This document shows, one piece after another, positions 41,642 through 50,276 of a stretch of DNA of 51,741 nucleotides; position 1 is the stretch's first letter; each line of letters begins with the position of its first letter. This DNA comes from CAYGVX01 sp964395545 (GTDB taxonomy: Archaea > Thermoproteota > Bathyarchaeia > Bathyarchaeales > SOJC01), in assembly GCA_964395545.1 (NCBI GenBank), contig CAYNAW010000003.1, positions 1-51,741 on the forward strand, in the 5' to 3' direction. The position numbers and the translations under genes are program-made. The notes beneath the pieces were generated by a model. The model searched no databases and was not told the origin of the DNA. It saw nothing but the letters and a program-made list of their open reading frames with translations.

Positions 41642-41932
41642 ATGCCCGTGAAGCGGAAGAGCCGCGGAAGGTCTAAGGGTGGCAAGGGAAAGAGTTCGTT
41701 GGTGCAGTGCAACGGCTGCGGCGAGCTCGTGCCCCGTGACAAGGCTAAGCGTGTTTCTCGCAGGATTTCGATGGTGGACTACTCTTTGGCTAAGGAGCTT
41801 AGGCAGCAAGGTGCTTACATTGCTGCCCCTGTAGAGACCAGGTTCTACTGCGTTTCCTGCGCCGTGCACCGCGGCGTTGTGAAGGTGCGCGCTAGAGACG
41901 ACCGGAGAATGCGCCAGAGGAGACGATTCTAA
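41642..41932 (+). CDS. rps26e: Small ribosomal subunit protein eS26
   Basis: 96 residues from ATG 41642 (GGATGTG upstream), giving the family start MPVKRKSRGRSKGGKG. Zinc site CNGC...CVSC and RRISMVDYSLAKELRQQGAY match eS26. It sits on the 30S platform near mRNA exit. Its presence favours a TACK-type archaeon. The stop interlocks with the convergent lipid synthase stop (CTAA), followed by a T7 run. Confidence 0.96.
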   Translation: MPVKRKSRGRSKGGKGKSSLVQCNGCGELVPRDKAKRVSRRISMVDYSLAKELRQQGAYIAAPVETRFYCVSCAVHRGVVKVRARDDRRMRQRRRF

Positions 41933-42531
41933 CCCTTTTTTTGTCTAGATGCCTTATGAACGTAGACCGTTCGCTGGAGCACGGTGAGGTTTGTCAACAC
42001 TGCGAGTACAGCTACGCTCCAGTTTAGGGCTTCGAACCAGAAGAAGGCGGCAATGCTGCCCACCGCTAGTATCAGCATCCTCTCAGCCCGTTCTGCCAAA
42101 CCGACAGTTTCCATCCTGAAGCCCGTTGCCTCTGCCCTCGCGCGTGCATAGCTCACCAGCAAGGAACCCACAAGCGCTAGAGAGCCCCATAACACGTTGC
42201 AGAGGTTGCTGACTATTAGGGCGACGAGTATGCAGGCGTCTGCATAGCGGTCAAGCAGCGAGTCTAGGAAACCCCCGAAGACCGTTGCTTCGCCGTGGAG
42301 CCTCGCCACGATTCCGTCTAGTGCGTCGCATAGCCCCGAGAGCAGGAATACTGAGGGTGCGATTATGAGAAAGAGGTGGTTGTACTGCGAAGCCCAGTAG
42401 AGGAGTCCAGCCAGAAGAGCGAGAAGGATCCCTACCGCACTGATGTGGTTGGGCGTCAATCCTGCGTTGTGGAGCATTCTCGCCGTTCCTTCGAGGATGG
42501 ATTGGACTCTCGCTTTAAGACGTGTCAGCAC
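41929..42531 (-). CDS. CDP-alcohol phosphatidyltransferase, probable archaetidylinositol phosphate synthase
   Basis: 200 residues, six TM helices. The active site DALDGIVARLHGEATVFGGF then LDSLLD fits D-x2-DG-x2-AR-x8-G-x3-D-x3-D with all four Asp. It joins CDP-archaeol to a polar alcohol, likely inositol phosphate by similarity to archaeal AIP synthases. Serine as acceptor cannot be excluded. Confidence 0.88.
   Translation of the reverse strand: MLTRLKARVQSILEGTARMLHNAGLTPNHISAVGILLALLAGLLYWASQYNHLFLIIAPSVFLLSGLCDALDGIVARLHGEATVFGGFLDSLLDRYADACILVALIVSNLCNVLWGSLALVGSLLVSYARARAEATGFRMETVGLAERAERMLILAVGSIAAFFWFEALNWSVAVLAVLTNLTVLQRTVYVHKASRQKKG
41936..41942 (+). terminator. T-run terminator after rps26e, inside the opposing gene's 3' end
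   Basis: Seven T residues lie four bases after the eS26 stop. On the other strand they encode the Lys-rich C-terminus of the lipid synthase, so the terminator is embedded in a coding end. Confidence 0.5.
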
Positions 42532-42605
42532 AGGGCCTCACGGTGAGTATTTATTGTGGGCAATGTTTATTTAAAAAGTGGCTCTGAAAGCATAGGGACG
42601 AGAAG

Positions 42606-42908
42606 ATGGTTCAGATGATCGAGGTCAGTCGGTTGAAAGTTGATGATCACACGGCTGTGGGTTTGCGGGTTGTCTTGCCTGACTCTCCGCCCCTAGTGGC
42701 TTTGATTGGAGAGAAAGGTTTCATCATGTGTGGGTTCATAAATATGGAGGCGGCAGAGAAACTGGGAACTACTGCAGCGATGGTCAGCGGTGTGAAAACC
42801 TGTGACGACGTTCTCAGCGCCGAAGTCAAAGCGACGACTTCTAAAGCTGAGATGATGGGCATAAAGCCGGGAATGAAAGGGGACGAAGCCGTTAAACTGC
42901 TGTTCTAG
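42606..42908 (+). CDS. DUF1805 family protein
   Basis: 100 residues, single DUF1805-like alpha/beta domain. Signature stretches are PLVALIGEKGFIMCGFINMEAAEKLG and AAMVSGVKTCDDVLSAEV. Function is unknown in the family, which is widespread in archaea. A TATA-like TTTAAAAAG lies about 32 bp before the ATG. The stop interlocks with proS in CTAG. Confidence 0.88.
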   Translation: MVQMIEVSRLKVDDHTAVGLRVVLPDSPPLVALIGEKGFIMCGFINMEAAEKLGTTAAMVSGVKTCDDVLSAEVKATTSKAEMMGIKPGMKGDEAVKLLF

Positions 42909-44347
42909 TAGGCTACTGCCACCCTGACTAGACTTGAAGCTCTTTTGCCACAGACAATGCATTTGCCCGTTGCCTCTTCCTTGACGTCGAGAGGCGTGCC
43001 CAGAACTCGCGCGTTCACCTGCTCTTCAAGCATGTGTCCGCATTCTGCGGCGCCGCACCAGAGAAGCTCCATTATTCCAGCTTTTTTCCTCAGCAATTCG
43101 TTCGCTTTCTCTAAGTTATCAACTCGATGTATCCGTGCCTTCATCTCCTTCCACGCCTTCTCTCGCATGTCGGCAGACATTTGCCCCATCAGCGTGGATA
43201 GCCGAGTCGGCAGATCGCGGACTTTGCAGGCCTGCTTCTCGAAAGTGTCTCGGCGGACCAGGGTGACTTGCTCTTCTTGCATGTCTCGGGGGCCTATCTC
43301 TATGCGCACAGGGATGCCGCGGAGCTCCCAGTAGTAGAACTTGGCTCCCGGGGTCATCTCATCCCTCTTGTCGATTTCAGTCCTGAAGCCATGGTTTCGC
43401 AGCTTCTTCGCTACTTGCTCGCACGTTTCTACGATGGGCTTCTGGTCTCCCCTCTGTAGAATCGGGACGATTATGGCTTGGACTGGAGCAATTTGTGGCG
43501 CCAAGACGAAGCCGTTGTCGTCTCCGTGGACGCTTAGCAGCGAGGCGATCGCCCGTTCACTGATGCCGTAGCACGTCTGCCAAATATACTCGTGCGAGCC
43601 TTCCTTGGTTTCATATTGGATGTCGAAGGCGTTCGAGAAGTTTTGACCCAGGTTGTGCACCGTGCCTGACTGCAGGGTGCGCCCGTCGGGCATAATGACG
43701 TCGAAGGAGATGGAGTACAGGGCTCCGGGGAACTTGTCCCAGTCTGGGCGGCGGCTTGTCGTGTAGGGGACGCCGCAGGCGTCGAAGAATGCTCTGTAGA
43801 TCTGAAGCGCCTCTTCAATCTGGGCTTCAGCGTCTTCCGAGGTGGCGTGACTCGTGTGGGCTTCCTTGAAGGTGGTGACTTCGCGGACTCTGATTATCGG
43901 GCGTGTGGTCTTGGTTTCGCACCGGAAGACGCTGCTTATCTGGTAGAGCTTCTGCGGCAGGTCTGCGTGGCTTCGTATCCAGAGTTTGAGCATGGGGTAG
44001 ATGGCTGTTTCGCTGGTCGGTCTCAGCGCATACCTGATTTCCAACGGTTTTGCGCCGCCGTGGGTTATCCAGAACACTTCGTTCTCAAAGTCTTTTATGT
44101 GGGCTGCTTCTTTCCGCAGGTTCGTCTCGGTGACCATGATAGGGAATTGCACTTCGTCGTGTCCACGGGCGTCGTGCAGGTCGCGCAGGATCTGGGTGAC
44201 CCGCCGCCTTATCTTGAATCCGTAGGGAAGCCAGATGCCGCATCCCTTAATCGGGTAACGATAATCCAGAATTCCTGCTTCTATGAGCATGCGGCGGAAC
44301 CATTTGCCGAAGTGCTTGTCCCGTTCTTCATGTTTGGCGGTTGGCAT
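42905..44347 (-). CDS. proS: Prolyl-tRNA synthetase, archaeal/eukaryotic type
   Basis: 480 residues. It begins with HFGKWFRRMLIEAGILDYRYPIKGCG. Class II motifs: motif 2 within YQISSVFRCETKTTRPIIRVREV and motif 3 in YGISERAIASLLSVHGDDNG. The C-terminal zinc domain ends in a conserved Tyr: CGAAECG, CIVCG, VAVAY. It charges tRNA-Pro. It lacks the bacterial INS editing domain, as expected for this type. Confidence 0.96.
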   Translation of the reverse strand: MPTAKHEERDKHFGKWFRRMLIEAGILDYRYPIKGCGIWLPYGFKIRRRVTQILRDLHDARGHDEVQFPIMVTETNLRKEAAHIKDFENEVFWITHGGAKPLEIRYALRPTSETAIYPMLKLWIRSHADLPQKLYQISSVFRCETKTTRPIIRVREVTTFKEAHTSHATSEDAEAQIEEALQIYRAFFDACGVPYTTSRRPDWDKFPGALYSISFDVIMPDGRTLQSGTVHNLGQNFSNAFDIQYETKEGSHEYIWQTCYGISERAIASLLSVHGDDNGFVLAPQIAPVQAIIVPILQRGDQKPIVETCEQVAKKLRNHGFRTEIDKRDEMTPGAKFYYWELRGIPVRIEIGPRDMQEEQVTLVRRDTFEKQACKVRDLPTRLSTLMGQMSADMREKAWKEMKARIHRVDNLEKANELLRKKAGIMELLWCGAAECGHMLEEQVNARVLGTPLDVKEEATGKCIVCGKRASSLVRVAVAY

Positions 44348-44435
44348 GATTGTATTCCAGCTTAGAGTATTCTTGTTCCTTCAGTATTTTAACATTTAAG
44401 CTGCGGGAATTCGGTGTAACTTCCTTCTCTCATGA

Positions 44436-45023
44436 TTAGCTGGCCACTTTGAGCAGGAGAAAAACCGACATAATTATCAGACCTACAATCAGCATTCTCA
44501 TTCCATGCAGAACCATACTCCTCTTCGATATTCTTCCCAGAAGAGCGCCTAGGATAAACATTATTGTCAAGCTAACTACTATGGAAAGTTGGTTTGCAGA
44601 GGCGGTTGAGAACACGCCTGCTAATGACAGTAAGAAGGGCAAAAGGCAAGCCAGGGCTGCCAAAGCAGGCGCCAAACCACCTACCAGCGCTGCCCACAGC
44701 GATGCAAAACGGCCGGCTCTACCCACCACAGTATCCTTGAGCTCTGTAAGCATCGACTTCTCCAAGGTTTTCATCTCGCCTGTGCGTTCTGCCTCTTCAG
44801 TCATGTATACCCCAACGAAACCCGACAAGCTCATAGCTAAGGCGGCTCCCAAGCCCGGCCAAACTATCCAGAACTCGTCGGTTATCCCGGCTACGGAGGC
44901 GCCTGCGACGATGCCTAGGATCGTGGTGGTTCCATCGAAGGCATTCATCACAAAATATCTTCTGCTTAACGGAGCGATTCCGCTGATGTTTATGTACCGT
45001 CTGATCTTGTTGAGAAACTTCAT
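44436..45023 (-). CDS. VIT1/CCC1-family transporter
   Basis: 195 residues. DGTTTILGIVAGA in TM1 and the TM2 stretch AALAMSLSGFVGVYMTEEAER match the family core, with about five TM helices. A short acidic loop replaces the long metal-binding domain of plant VIT1. Family members move Fe2+ or Mn2+ across membranes. It follows the DUF211 gene by 15 nt in one operon. Confidence 0.88.
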   Translation of the reverse strand: MKFLNKIRRYINISGIAPLSRRYFVMNAFDGTTTILGIVAGASVAGITDEFWIVWPGLGAALAMSLSGFVGVYMTEEAERTGEMKTLEKSMLTELKDTVVGRAGRFASLWAALVGGLAPALAALACLLPFLLSLAGVFSTASANQLSIVVSLTIMFILGALLGRISKRSMVLHGMRMLIVGLIIMSVFLLLKVAS

Positions 45024-45038
45024 GGAGCTTTAGCTCGG

Positions 45039-45335
45039 TTAGATTCGGGCTGAACTGTCTTGTGGGGTCTTCACTGTTTCGACGAGCACTCTGCCTGACG
45101 CGACTTCGTCTATCGAGTGGATGGTGGCGCCCATTTCTTCGAGCTTCTCTTTAACTACCTCGAAGTCTATCTTGCTCCCGACCAACGTGATTTTGGCGTT
45201 CTCCACCTGTTGATCAATCTCGTAAATTACGACGTTCACGCCTTCGATGCCGTCGAGGCGGCTGAGGGCTTGAGAAAGGTCGATTACGTTGGGTTTGTGA
45301 GGTTTCAAGACGTCGAGGACGAGTCTTCTAATCAT
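45039..45335 (-). CDS. DUF211 family protein
   Basis: 98 residues with the DUF211 start IRRLVLDVLKPHKPNVIDLS and an ACT/ferredoxin-like beta-alpha-beta pattern (VNVVIYEIDQQVENAKITLVG). Biochemical role unknown. The operon with a VIT1/CCC1 transporter suggests a metal-handling or regulatory role; this is inference. Confidence 0.9.
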   Translation of the reverse strand: MIRRLVLDVLKPHKPNVIDLSQALSRLDGIEGVNVVIYEIDQQVENAKITLVGSKIDFEVVKEKLEEMGATIHSIDEVASGRVLVETVKTPQDSSARI

Positions 45336-45382
45336 GACGGACGACTCGATATAATTTACGTCTCCGAGTTTTAAACCTTTAC

Positions 45383-46072
45383 TTATCCTTGAGATGTGGG
45401 TTTGGCTTCAGGTTTGTAGAGTCTCTTTTCGTAGGCTCGTCTGGCTTTGACCTTGCCTCCGTATTGTGGTGTTGCCACTCGCCGTTCCACGTTCTTGGCC
45501 CTGGCTACGGCTCTCGCAATCCGTGTCTTCGACGGCCGTCGAATCCTAGGCGGCTTCTCCGGGACCGGGGTGAAAGGCTTCTTGGCCGCTCCGGTCGTTC
45601 TCCGCCTTCTCTGCATCTGCGCGGCCCCGTTGATCGGCTCCTTCTTGAAGGTCACGGTTCGTCCCTTCAGGTCGATGCTTTGGACCTTCCAGCCGACGTT
45701 TGCCCACGCGTAGCCTTGCGGGGATGACTCGCTGTTGTTCCACCACTCTTCACTCCGCAGAGCGCCGAGCGGCAGGTCGCTTTGGATGATGCCCTCGATG
45801 GCACGGAACGTGACAGTGATTACGCTCGTGAATTGCCCCCGTCGCCACAGATACTCTCGCAACGACGCATACTTGGAGCCACCGCGCCGAGGCGAGACAA
45901 TTCGTCGTGCACAGTGGAGGCAGATAAGGTCTCTCTGCTCGCTCCACAAGTTCGTAGTCATGCAGCTCCGGCAGTGGAGTTTGCTGCAGATCTGGCAACG
46001 CCTAAGCGTGTAGAGGGGCACCACTCTGCCGCAGATGGTACACTCGTCTTTCATACACGTAGTCATTAGCAT
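45383..46072 (-). CDS. FYVE-spaced zinc finger joined to a DUF7662-like domain
   Basis: 229 residues. Residues 11-55 hold eight cysteines as C-x2-C-x11-C-x2-C-x4-C-x2-C-x13-C-x2-C, the cross-brace spacing of FYVE/PHD/RING-type fingers, with LRRCQIC and HCRSC where FYVE domains have RRHHCRxC. Residues about 67-145 (SKYASLREYLWRRGQ ... TVTFRAIEGIIQ ... LRSEEWWNNS ... YAWANVGWKVQSIDLKGRTV) resemble the small domain now called DUF7662. The tail is Arg/Lys-rich and probably binds nucleic acid. ATGs at 46072, 46066 and 46054 are all possible starts. Function unknown. Confidence 0.82.
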   Translation of the reverse strand: MLMTTCMKDECTICGRVVPLYTLRRCQICSKLHCRSCMTTNLWSEQRDLICLHCARRIVSPRRGGSKYASLREYLWRRGQFTSVITVTFRAIEGIIQSDLPLGALRSEEWWNNSESSPQGYAWANVGWKVQSIDLKGRTVTFKKEPINGAAQMQRRRRTTGAAKKPFTPVPEKPPRIRRPSKTRIARAVARAKNVERRVATPQYGGKVKARRAYEKRLYKPEAKPTSQG

Positions 46073-46109
46073 ACAGGTTGAAAAACATGTTGACCAAAGC
46101 GCGCGTCGG

Positions 46110-46688
46110 TTAGAACACGATCAGCGTGAACAAGCTGGTGTTCACCAACAGAAGAACGCCTTGAACGATACACACTAACCCAAGAATTAGCGCCACAGGT
46201 CTCGAAGTCACGATCATGCTCACCAGCTTGAAGACGTCTTCGATGAACTTGAACACCATAAAAGCCAGAAGTGCGGGGATGAAGAATATCGCCGCATACG
46301 CCCACGTCGACGAGACACCTAGCACCGTTTCCGGAAGAGGAAACAGCAAGTAGACGAGGCCGAGGCATATGCCGCCTGCGATCAAGCCGACCAGCGCTGC
46401 CCACGGAACATCCTTCAACGGCTTCAAGAACAAAGCCAGACCGGAAAACACCAGCAGAAACCGTGTTCCCAAGTCCCACGCGTCTGCTACCCAAACGCTT
46501 CCAGCGGTAACCAGTAGGAGGATCCCGACGAAGAAGCCGAAGAGCGAAGCAACTTTCACCGTTGTGCTTATCGACTGTCCGACGAGGGGCGCGCGTTTTG
46601 CCAGCCGCTCCAACAACCATGACGTGGCAAACATGCCTCCGAGAATCAGGATAAAGGGTGTCCAGTCCACTAGATAACTCAAGTCCAA
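46110..46688 (-). CDS. Hypothetical six-TM membrane protein
   Basis: 192 residues, nearly all membrane: helices at about 10-26, 42-63, 75-90, 95-115, 127-148 and 163-190. The TTG start has GAGG about 7 nt upstream. It lies 37 nt before the zinc-finger gene in the same direction and may be its partner. No conserved catalytic motif or family recognised. Confidence 0.75.
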   Translation of the reverse strand: MDLSYLVDWTPFILILGGMFATSWLLERLAKRAPLVGQSISTTVKVASLFGFFVGILLLVTAGSVWVADAWDLGTRFLLVFSGLALFLKPLKDVPWAALVGLIAGGICLGLVYLLFPLPETVLGVSSTWAYAAIFFIPALLAFMVFKFIEDVFKLVSMIVTSRPVALILGLVCIVQGVLLLVNTSLFTLIVF

Positions 46689-46837
46689 CTCTGTGCCTCA
46701 ACAGTGATTAGTTACGGGTCGACGCTCTTTTAATGCTTGCTCCTTTCATCCCAGCTTGCGCCACTGTGGTGTAGTCTCCCCATACGCACACAACCCTATT
46801 ATCCATGAACTAGTAGTGGTCAAACCAAGATGTAGTG

Positions 46838-48163
46838 ATGTCTATGAGGATAGGGTTCTTTGTCTGGGAATATCCGCCGGCGTTAGTTGGAGGCTTGGGC
46901 ACTTATGCTGATTACATGACGCGTGAGTTCATCAACATGGGCCACGACGTTACCGTCTTCACGCTTAACCCCGGTAACCTAAAGACCCGTGAAGTTTTCA
47001 GGGGAGTTGAGATACACCGTCCGAAGATAGTGGACGTCAGTAACGTGTTCCCGATGTTTGTCGCCGATGACCTGTGCAGGTGGGGGACCAACATCCGGTT
47101 CTTCAATGACATATTTATCTACAACGCCCTTAGCGCGGCCAAGTTCATCAACAGTGTCGTGAAGAAGGAGGGCTATCACTTCGACGTCGTCTGCGTTCAC
47201 GATTGGCTGAGCGGCATCGCGGGGATAACAGTCAAGAACGAAACTAAGCTTCCAGTAGTCTTCCACGTGCACAGCACTGAGTGGGGCAGGAGTGGAGGCC
47301 ACGGGTCAGGAGTCGTCTCCCACCTGGAGACCGCCACCGCCAACACGTCCGATCACATAATCACTGTAAGCGACGCCATGAGGGAAGACCTCACCCGCCA
47401 TGGGTGGCCCCCCACGAAGGTCAGCGTCGTCTGGAACGGCGTTGACCCCAAAGGGTACAACCCAAATGTTTGCGGGAAGGAGGACGTTGAACGCATACGG
47501 AGAAAGTACGGAGTAGACGGCAATTGGAATATGCTTCTCTTTCTCGGTCGTCTTACGTGGGTGAAGGGTGTCAGGAACCTTGTACAAGCCATGCCCCTGG
47601 TTCTGAAGAACCATCCGAAGACCAAGCTGGTGATACTCGGCAAAGGAGAGGAGCAGAAGGACGTGCTTGAAATGGCACACAGGCTCGACATCTCGGATCG
47701 AGTAACTTGCTGTTTCGAGTTCGTGCCCGAAGGCGAACGCATACTGCACTACGCCGCAGCCGACGCGTGCATCTTTCCCTCCGTCTACGAGCCCTTCGGC
47801 ATAGTCAGCCTCGAAGCCATGTCCATGGCGAAGCCCGTCATTGTCGGCGCCCAAGGAGTCGTGGGCTTTCGGGAACAGGTGATTTCGTCCGGCCCTGAAC
47901 AAAACGGTGTGCACGTGAACGGCAACGACCCAGCAGATATCGCGTGGGGAATAAACGAAGTGCTGAAGGACCCTGAGAAGGCAAAACAGTGGGGCCTCAA
48001 CGGTCGGCAAAGGGTGATGCAGTACTTCACGTGGCGAAAAGCTGCAGAACAAACCTTAGGCGTCTACAATTCGATCAAACAGACTCTCGAAAACAACGAG
48101 CCGGTGGTACAATATGCTCCTCTCGAGGAAATTCCCGCAGCACAAGAGCCGTCTCAGATGTAG
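46838..48163 (+). CDS. GT4 glycosyltransferase, glycogen-synthase-like
   Basis: 441 residues from ATG 46838; GTG 46835 and ATG 46844 are equal options. VWEYPPALVGGLGTYADYM is the GT-B donor-loop start, and EPFGIVSLEAMSMAKPVI holds the E-x7-E motif. FLGRLTWVKGVRNLVQAMPL matches the C-terminal lobe. It is probably an archaeal NDP-glucose-dependent glucan synthase opposing the phosphorylase at 11471; another acceptor is possible. Its end overlaps the HAD gene by 10 nt. Confidence 0.9.
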   Translation: MSMRIGFFVWEYPPALVGGLGTYADYMTREFINMGHDVTVFTLNPGNLKTREVFRGVEIHRPKIVDVSNVFPMFVADDLCRWGTNIRFFNDIFIYNALSAAKFINSVVKKEGYHFDVVCVHDWLSGIAGITVKNETKLPVVFHVHSTEWGRSGGHGSGVVSHLETATANTSDHIITVSDAMREDLTRHGWPPTKVSVVWNGVDPKGYNPNVCGKEDVERIRRKYGVDGNWNMLLFLGRLTWVKGVRNLVQAMPLVLKNHPKTKLVILGKGEEQKDVLEMAHRLDISDRVTCCFEFVPEGERILHYAAADACIFPSVYEPFGIVSLEAMSMAKPVIVGAQGVVGFREQVISSGPEQNGVHVNGNDPADIAWGINEVLKDPEKAKQWGLNGRQRVMQYFTWRKAAEQTLGVYNSIKQTLENNEPVVQYAPLEEIPAAQEPSQM

Positions 48164-48825
48164 TCCAGAAGCTGTGTGAGGTTTCTAATCCTCTCAACAT
48201 CCTCTTCTCCGACAGTACCCTCACGGTCGACAAGCCACGTTCTCAGACCACATTTCTTGGCGCCTCTGTAGTCATATTCCACGTGATCACCGACGAAGAT
48301 GACTTCCTGCGGAGAGAGGCTTAACTCCTTCAGCGCTTGCAGGAACATCTCTCTGCTCGGCTTCATTCTACCAACCAAGTCTGACGTGATCTCCACGTCG
48401 AAAAGGCCAGTCAGTCCAACTCTCGACAAAATCTCTCTAACGTCACTTACTAGTCCGTTCGTTACGAGACCGATTTTCAGACCCTTCTGCCGGAGCCGTC
48501 GAAGCGTCTCTTGAGTATCTGGATATAGTTCCACGCTGCAATATTGCCACCACACCTCCGATATGCGCTTTGCAAGGCGAACTTTCTCGTTGCGAACCCC
48601 CAGATGCTCCAACACCTGCATGTTCCATTTGTGCCAAAATGCGTCGCCGAGGACTGGCATCTCCTCAATATCCACGTCTTTCTCGGCAAGTCCCCTTGCC
48701 CGCTCAACCTCCTCGACAGATCGTTCGATGCCATGTGCCTTCAGTATGTTCGCCATCACTTCGGAGACCGGTTGGCTTTTTATCAGCGTTCCGCCCAGGT
48801 CAAAGAGAACCGCCTTCATCTTCAT
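48154..48825 (-). CDS. HAD-superfamily hydrolase, variant motif I
   Basis: 223 residues with an alpha-helical cap. Motif I is FDLGGTL: nucleophile Asp9 is present but the +2 acid/base Asp is Gly11, a form found in some YjjG-like or dehalogenase-like HADs. LVTNG, GRMKPSREMF and FVGDHVEYDYRGAKKCG supply the other motifs. It may be a phosphatase for a small metabolite; substrate unknown. Confidence 0.88.
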   Translation of the reverse strand: MKMKAVLFDLGGTLIKSQPVSEVMANILKAHGIERSVEEVERARGLAEKDVDIEEMPVLGDAFWHKWNMQVLEHLGVRNEKVRLAKRISEVWWQYCSVELYPDTQETLRRLRQKGLKIGLVTNGLVSDVREILSRVGLTGLFDVEITSDLVGRMKPSREMFLQALKELSLSPQEVIFVGDHVEYDYRGAKKCGLRTWLVDREGTVGEEDVERIRNLTQLLDYI

Positions 48826-49226
48826 TGTCGTCGCCTCGGTCAGGCTCCCACTTCAGGACACCTCGTTAAATAACGTTTCCGCCAAGAACGTGCCACACCT
48901 GAGTGCAGAGACTGCGAAAAACTCTCGTTCCTTACACCAGAAAAAACGAAGCTGCGCGCGCAGGAAAGCAGCCTGCCTGCACGAAAGGGAATCTAGGTCC
49001 CACGAGATGATGAGCGCCTGAAGACGGTCGTAGACGCTGGTTTTCGCGGACGCAAGGTGCTCAAAGGCTGAAAGGCCTAAATTCCACCTTTCGTTTCACT
49101 CGCCTCTCACCGACCTTTGCGCTGCCTTCGGCTCCGACTGCTGCTGCCCGCCCGCCTCGCTTTGGGACAGGGATGAGTACAGTCCGTGCGTGAAGTCCAG
49201 CAGATGCGTTGGCAGGGGAGAAGCAG
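48826..49226. other. About 400 bp without a recognised gene
   Basis: Neither strand has a convincing protein frame, promoter-SD pair or known RNA here. The composition is G+C-richer than nearby intergenic DNA. A stem-capable stretch GCAGG-AAAGCAG-CCTGC (48959-48976) and further C-rich pyrimidine tracts at 49125-49160 suggest possible RNA structure. It is the longest gene-free stretch in the window. Confidence 0.5.
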
Positions 49227-49628
49227 CTACGAGAGGATGGTTCCCAGAATGGATTTCAAGTCTAATATGGCGAACATCAGGCAGACAGCGACTGAAAGCC
49301 CAAGCATCATGAGCATGGCTTTGGGCTCGACAGGCAATGTTACTGGGTTCTCCTCTGTTTTCTTCTCGATGGCATACTCCTTTATCTCAGTCGTGTCCAC
49401 GTCAATCCGCACTCTTGCGAGGAGCTTTTTTCCCACGTCCGCCTCGACCACGTAGTGCTGGTTCTCGATGGAGGCCTTCTTTGGTCTTATCCCTCTGCTA
49501 TGCCCCAAGGATTTCAGAAAGGCAATGGTCATCGATGTGACCTGCTGAGCGTTTAGAGGTCTAGTCTCTAACTGGGTCTTCTGAGCTAACGCTTGCGAAG
49601 GGGTTGTTTCCCCAATCGTTGCTGCCAT
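49227..49628 (-). CDS. Tail-anchored protein with PepSY-like domain
   Basis: 133 residues from ATG 49628, chosen because AGGTGA lies about 8 nt upstream; an in-frame ATG at 49670 falls inside a TATA-like element. NQHYVVEADVGKKLLARVRI then DVDTTEIKEYAIE resembles a PepSY-type strand-helix unit. One TM helix (about 110-128) is near the C-terminus. Function unknown. Confidence 0.68.
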   Translation of the reverse strand: MAATIGETTPSQALAQKTQLETRPLNAQQVTSMTIAFLKSLGHSRGIRPKKASIENQHYVVEADVGKKLLARVRIDVDTTEIKEYAIEKKTEENPVTLPVEPKAMLMMLGLSVAVCLMFAILDLKSILGTILS

Positions 49629-49718
49629 CGAGCAAGTCACCTGCTTTTTGTTGAGTTGATGGACAATCATAATAAGGAAGTGTGTGTATTGCCCCCAACA
49701 AACTTGGGTCTCTGCAGA

Positions 49719-49940
49719 TCAGCGTTTGAGTATCGACAGTACCGCGACAGCGACGAAGGCTATGCCGGCGAGGAATCCGTTTCCTGTAACGAGCCAGACC
49801 ACGAGGGCGATGATGGCGGCGGGCAGAACGAAGAGAATGACTTTCACGGAGGCTACGATGATGATTATGCCTATGAACAGAAGGGCTAAGAGCAGGAGCC
49901 ATTCGGACACGCCGAAGTTCAATGGCACCGTCGGAAACAT
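49719..49940 (-). CDS. Small two-TM membrane protein
   Basis: 73 residues from ATG 49940; the TATA-like TTTTAATC (49964-49971, complement) is about 27 bp upstream, which fits a leaderless mRNA and rejects the ATG three codons earlier. Hydrophobic helices at about 14-33 and 36-55 plus a final amphipathic helix. No family recognised. Confidence 0.65.
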   Translation of the reverse strand: MFPTVPLNFGVSEWLLLLALLFIGIIIIVASVKVILFVLPAAIIALVVWLVTGNGFLAGIAFVAVAVLSILKR

Positions 49941-49990
49941 GGAATGCACTATTGATTCTGACGGATTAAAACCTTCTCAAGTGCAGAACG

Positions 49991-50248
49991 CTATTTCTCT
50001 TTGCGCGCAAAATTCTCGAGGGCATGCGTACAGTCGAGCAGTTGAAACTCGTAGTGAACGCTCAAGACTAGCCCCGTGAAGAGCATGGCAAAGCCGATGA
50101 TGGCCAGAAAGGGCATTCTCAGGAGCAGCAACTCCAAGACCGTGAGTCCTGTGCCGAGAGCCCACACCACGCTCCCTAAGAATCGGGCCTGACGAAGCTT
50201 AACTATTCTTTCCTTCATATAGTCCGTGATGTCTGACACGACTTTCAC
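49991..50248 (-). CDS. Small two-TM membrane protein with basic ends
   Basis: 85 residues from a GTG at 50248. A TATA box (TTATATAC, complement of 50277-50284) about 30 bp upstream supports a near-leaderless start. Helices at about 25-43 and 46-65 are bracketed by basic segments. It is divergent from the SAM hydrolase and shares its TATA region. Function unknown. Confidence 0.65.
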   Translation of the reverse strand: MKVVSDITDYMKERIVKLRQARFLGSVVWALGTGLTVLELLLLRMPFLAIIGFAMLFTGLVLSVHYEFQLLDCTHALENFARKEK

Positions 50249-50276
50249 CGTTTCTTTAGGTGAAAACGTGGAGGCA

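Noticed and set aside
49004..49073. Possible box C/D guide RNA (ATGATGA followed by CTGA)
   Set aside because: The first CTGA is only a few bases after the C-like box, no C' box is present and the ends do not form a terminal stem.
48900..49200. RNase P or SRP RNA gene in the gene-free gap
   Set aside because: A GCAGGAAAGC stretch hinted at RNase P, but the conserved core (GAGGAAAGTCC, ACAGAAA) and the SRP GGAG/GAAG core loops are not found on either strand.
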